NCBI RefSeq assembly: GCF_030035675.1 | Contig: NC_084482.1 | Location: 188,081,873 to 188,145,872 of the forward strand | Reading direction: 5' to 3' | DNA length: 64,000 nucleotides | Origin: Rhineura floridana | Lineage: Eukaryota; Chordata; Lepidosauria; Squamata; Rhineuridae | Part shown: positions 61,961 through 64,000 of the stretch, piece after piece | Layout: every line of letters starts with the position of its first letter | Numbering within the stretch: the first letter of the stretch is position 1 | The notes under the pieces: generated by a model | What the model saw: only the letters and a program-made list of their open reading frames with translations | Databases searched by the model: none | Told to the model about the DNA's origin: nothing | Translations under genes and position numbers: made by a program

Positions 61961-63138
61961 AGCAGGGTGGGGATATCCTCTCTTGCTTTTCCTATTAGAC
62001 CCAGAAGTGTGGGGTACGGAAGCGAAAGGGTTCTGGCGTTCTTCCCACATTCGCGGCCAGTGTGGTGAGTGGAATATTGGACTTGAGAGGGGGACAGTAT
62101 GGACTTGCATTCGCTCACCCCCGGCCGTTGAACTCGCTGACTCGGGCATGCCAGCCTAGCCAAAGAAACCCGGGTACTCCTGTGGGTACTTTCTGACCTT
62201 CTTAGAGAAAGGATAATATTTTTGGGGAAAGTGATGATGGAAGAGATCCGTTGTAAGCTATTGGTACTGAAGCTGCCTCTTTCCATGTACTTGCAAGTGA
62301 AACGACATCCCCTTCTAGTGTTTATTAATAAAACAGAAGGTATTTCTGAAGGTCCTTACAATTAATGTTAAACATCTAAGTTAGTCTTCTTCAATCTGGT
62401 GCTCCTAAGTTTTTGCTATGATTTGAATTACTAATCCCTGGTTTTCACCATGGTGACTAGGACTTGTGAGAGTTATAGTCCAAAGCATCTGAAGGGCACC
62501 AAATTAGAGAAGGCTGAGTTAAGTAGTACTAACTGTGTGTGTCACTGTATATGCTATGCAAGTAACATCTGTGTAGTTTGCTCTTGGAATAAAGCAAGAT
62601 GTAAATATTTCTGTTACCCAGAATGCATATAGGCTACAGCAGACTGTCCAGAAGATAGCGGAGGGTAAGTTAGGGGACTGGTAAAAAAACAACTACTGGT
62701 CATAGAGTAATTAGTAGTAGGGTGATTGTGCAGCTGAGATTTTAACGTTTGCATTCTGTATGCACAGGCAGCTTTTGTAATGTCATAAAGAAGACACTTC
62801 TACTTAAAAGTTTTTGTTCTGCCAGATGTACTTTGACAGTTAATATGGCAAGGTTTCCAAGTGCAAACCATTCCAACTTCCCTTGGCAGGTTTGGATGTG
62901 TGAACTTTCCTTCTTGAGCCTGGCTAACTGCCAGTTACTCTTATTGTCATCTTCATTAAGTCTGTGGTCCCAGCCATGTTTACAAAATGTGCTGGTGGCT
63001 AGGGCGGTGAGTGGATTGGTTACTGCAGAACAAGCTGCTTCACTTTCACTAGCATAGATGGTACCATAAGTGGAAGAAATACTCTTGATTTAGTGAGGAG
63101 CCTTTTCAAAGTTGCTATATTGTAGTAGAGCATTGCAG
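61961..63138. other. Probable first intron or 5' flank of the plus-strand gene
   Basis: No coding exon recognised. A MITE-like piece lies at 62383-62518 (TAGTCTTCTTCAATCTGGTG, GCACCAAATTAGAGAAGGCT). The rest is unassigned. Confidence 0.45.
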
Positions 63139-63284
63139 GGTGGTGGGGTGAACCTATGATCCTCCAGAGGTTGCTAAACTTCTACTTCCATCATTCTTGA
63201 CCATTGGTCATGCTGGCTGCGGCTGATGGGAGCTGGAATCCCATAACAAGGAGAGTTACAGGTTACCCACCCCTGTTATAGATT
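63139..63284. mobile_element. Fold-back MITE
   Basis: GGTGGTGGGGTGAACCTATG and GGTTACCCACCCCTG are inverted ends, with GACCATTGGTCATGCTGGC and GGCTGATGGGAGCTGGAAT inside. Confidence 0.7.
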
Positions 63285-63356
63285 CATCCAGTTACTTGCC
63301 ATTGATTGAAATTTATCTGTGCATGTAGATATTCCTTAAACTTGGGTTCAGGTTTA

Positions 63357-64000
63357 TAATGCTAGCACAAAGGAAGAGTACAGGCAGGTATCATGGAATT
63401 GCCGGGATGGTATCAGGAAGGCTAAAGCTGAGAATGAGTTGAGGTTAGTGAGGGATGCTAAAAGCAACAAAAAAGCTTTCTTCAGGTACGTCCATAGTAA
63501 AAGACAGAGAAAAGAAATGGTGGCACAGCTACTCAATGAGGATGGCAAAATGATAACAGATGACAAAGAAAAGGCAGAAGTGCTCAATTCTGGCTCAGTC
63601 TTCTCCCAAAAAAGGATCTGTGACCCTCCCGGGAAACATGAAGTAGAAGGGGCAGGATTGGAGCTTGAGATTGATAGACAAATGGTCAAGGAATACCTAA
63701 TCACTTTGAACGAGTTCAAATCTCCAGGGCCCGATAAACTGCATCCTAGAGTATTGAAGGAACTGGCTGAAGAACTCTCCAAACCGCTGTCTATTATCTT
63801 TGCGAAATCATGGAGGACTGGTGAAGTGTCAGGTGACTGGAGGAGAGCTAATGTTGTCCCTATCTTCAAAAAGGGCAACAAGGAGGAACCGGGGAACTAC
63901 AGACCAGTCACCCTTACATCAATCCCTGGAAAAATTCTGTAGCAGATGATAAAGCAGTCAATCTGTAAGCACCTTGAAAAAATGTAGTGATTACTAGGAG
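63357..64000 (+). mobile_element. CR1 LINE, reverse transcriptase part, plus strand, cut by the window end
   Basis: Encodes LRLVRDAKSNKKAFFRYVHS, EMVAQLLNEDGKMITDDKEK, FKSPGPDKLHPRVLKELAEE and NYRPVTLTSIPGKIL in the ORF2 order. Very close to the minus-strand CR1 at 36372-36900, so the same subfamily. An early stop follows GKIL. 5'-truncated at about 63357 and continues past the window. Confidence 0.9.

Noticed and set aside
61530-62286. Open frames of 125-138 codons on both strands in the CpG block
   Set aside because: GC-rich frames without domains, mutually overlapping; better explained by a promoter and non-coding first exon.

Overview
This window looks like nuclear DNA of a squamate reptile, most likely a lizard. 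The evidence is the mix of CR1, BovB and L2-like LINEs, tRNA- and 5S-rRNA-headed SINEs, and very many hAT elements and fold-back MITEs, together with a vertebrate gene with large introns. The species cannot be fixed from the sequence.

The only complete host gene is SLC25A20, the mitochondrial carnitine/acylcarnitine carrier. It lies on the minus strand from its ATG at 49610 to its stop at 20263. All nine coding exons can be placed with GT/AG borders and matching phases, giving 918 bp and 305 residues. A CpG-rich block near 49.1-49.8 kb covers exon 1 and the promoter. A second CpG-rich block at 61.5-61.95 kb, with ETS and CRE-like motifs, looks like the promoter of a plus-strand gene running out of the window. 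From mammalian gene order this is probably ARIH2, but none of its coding sequence is visible here.

The most striking feature on the left (4.25-11.3 kb) is a 7.05 kb hAT DNA transposon. It has 13-bp terminal inverted repeats, an 8-bp target duplication matching at 7 of 8 positions, subterminal GTAAC/GTAAT arrays, and a four-exon BED-finger transposase open for 717 codons. The only lesion seen is a short deletion next to the C-terminal AAVER motif. Its first intron is full of other repeats, including a shorter element with nearly the same terminus.

Layout: 0-4.2 kb, BovB LINE, a hAT element with a perfect target duplication and assorted repeats; 4.25-11.3 kb, the hAT transposon; 11.3-20.2 kb, repeats and unassigned DNA (Tigger-like MITE, 5S SINE, old LINE pieces); 20.2-49.6 kb, SLC25A20. 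Its intron 3 holds a nearly full-length CR1 LINE on the minus strand, split by a 2.4 kb plus-strand CR1 that itself carries an L2-like tail. Next, 49.8-61.5 kb is intergenic DNA with nested SINE/MITE insertions, a near-perfect 127-bp hairpin beside a SINE, and two solo LTRs in opposite orientation, each with its own 5-bp target duplication. Last, 61.5-64 kb holds the CpG promoter and a plus-strand CR1 cut by the window edge.
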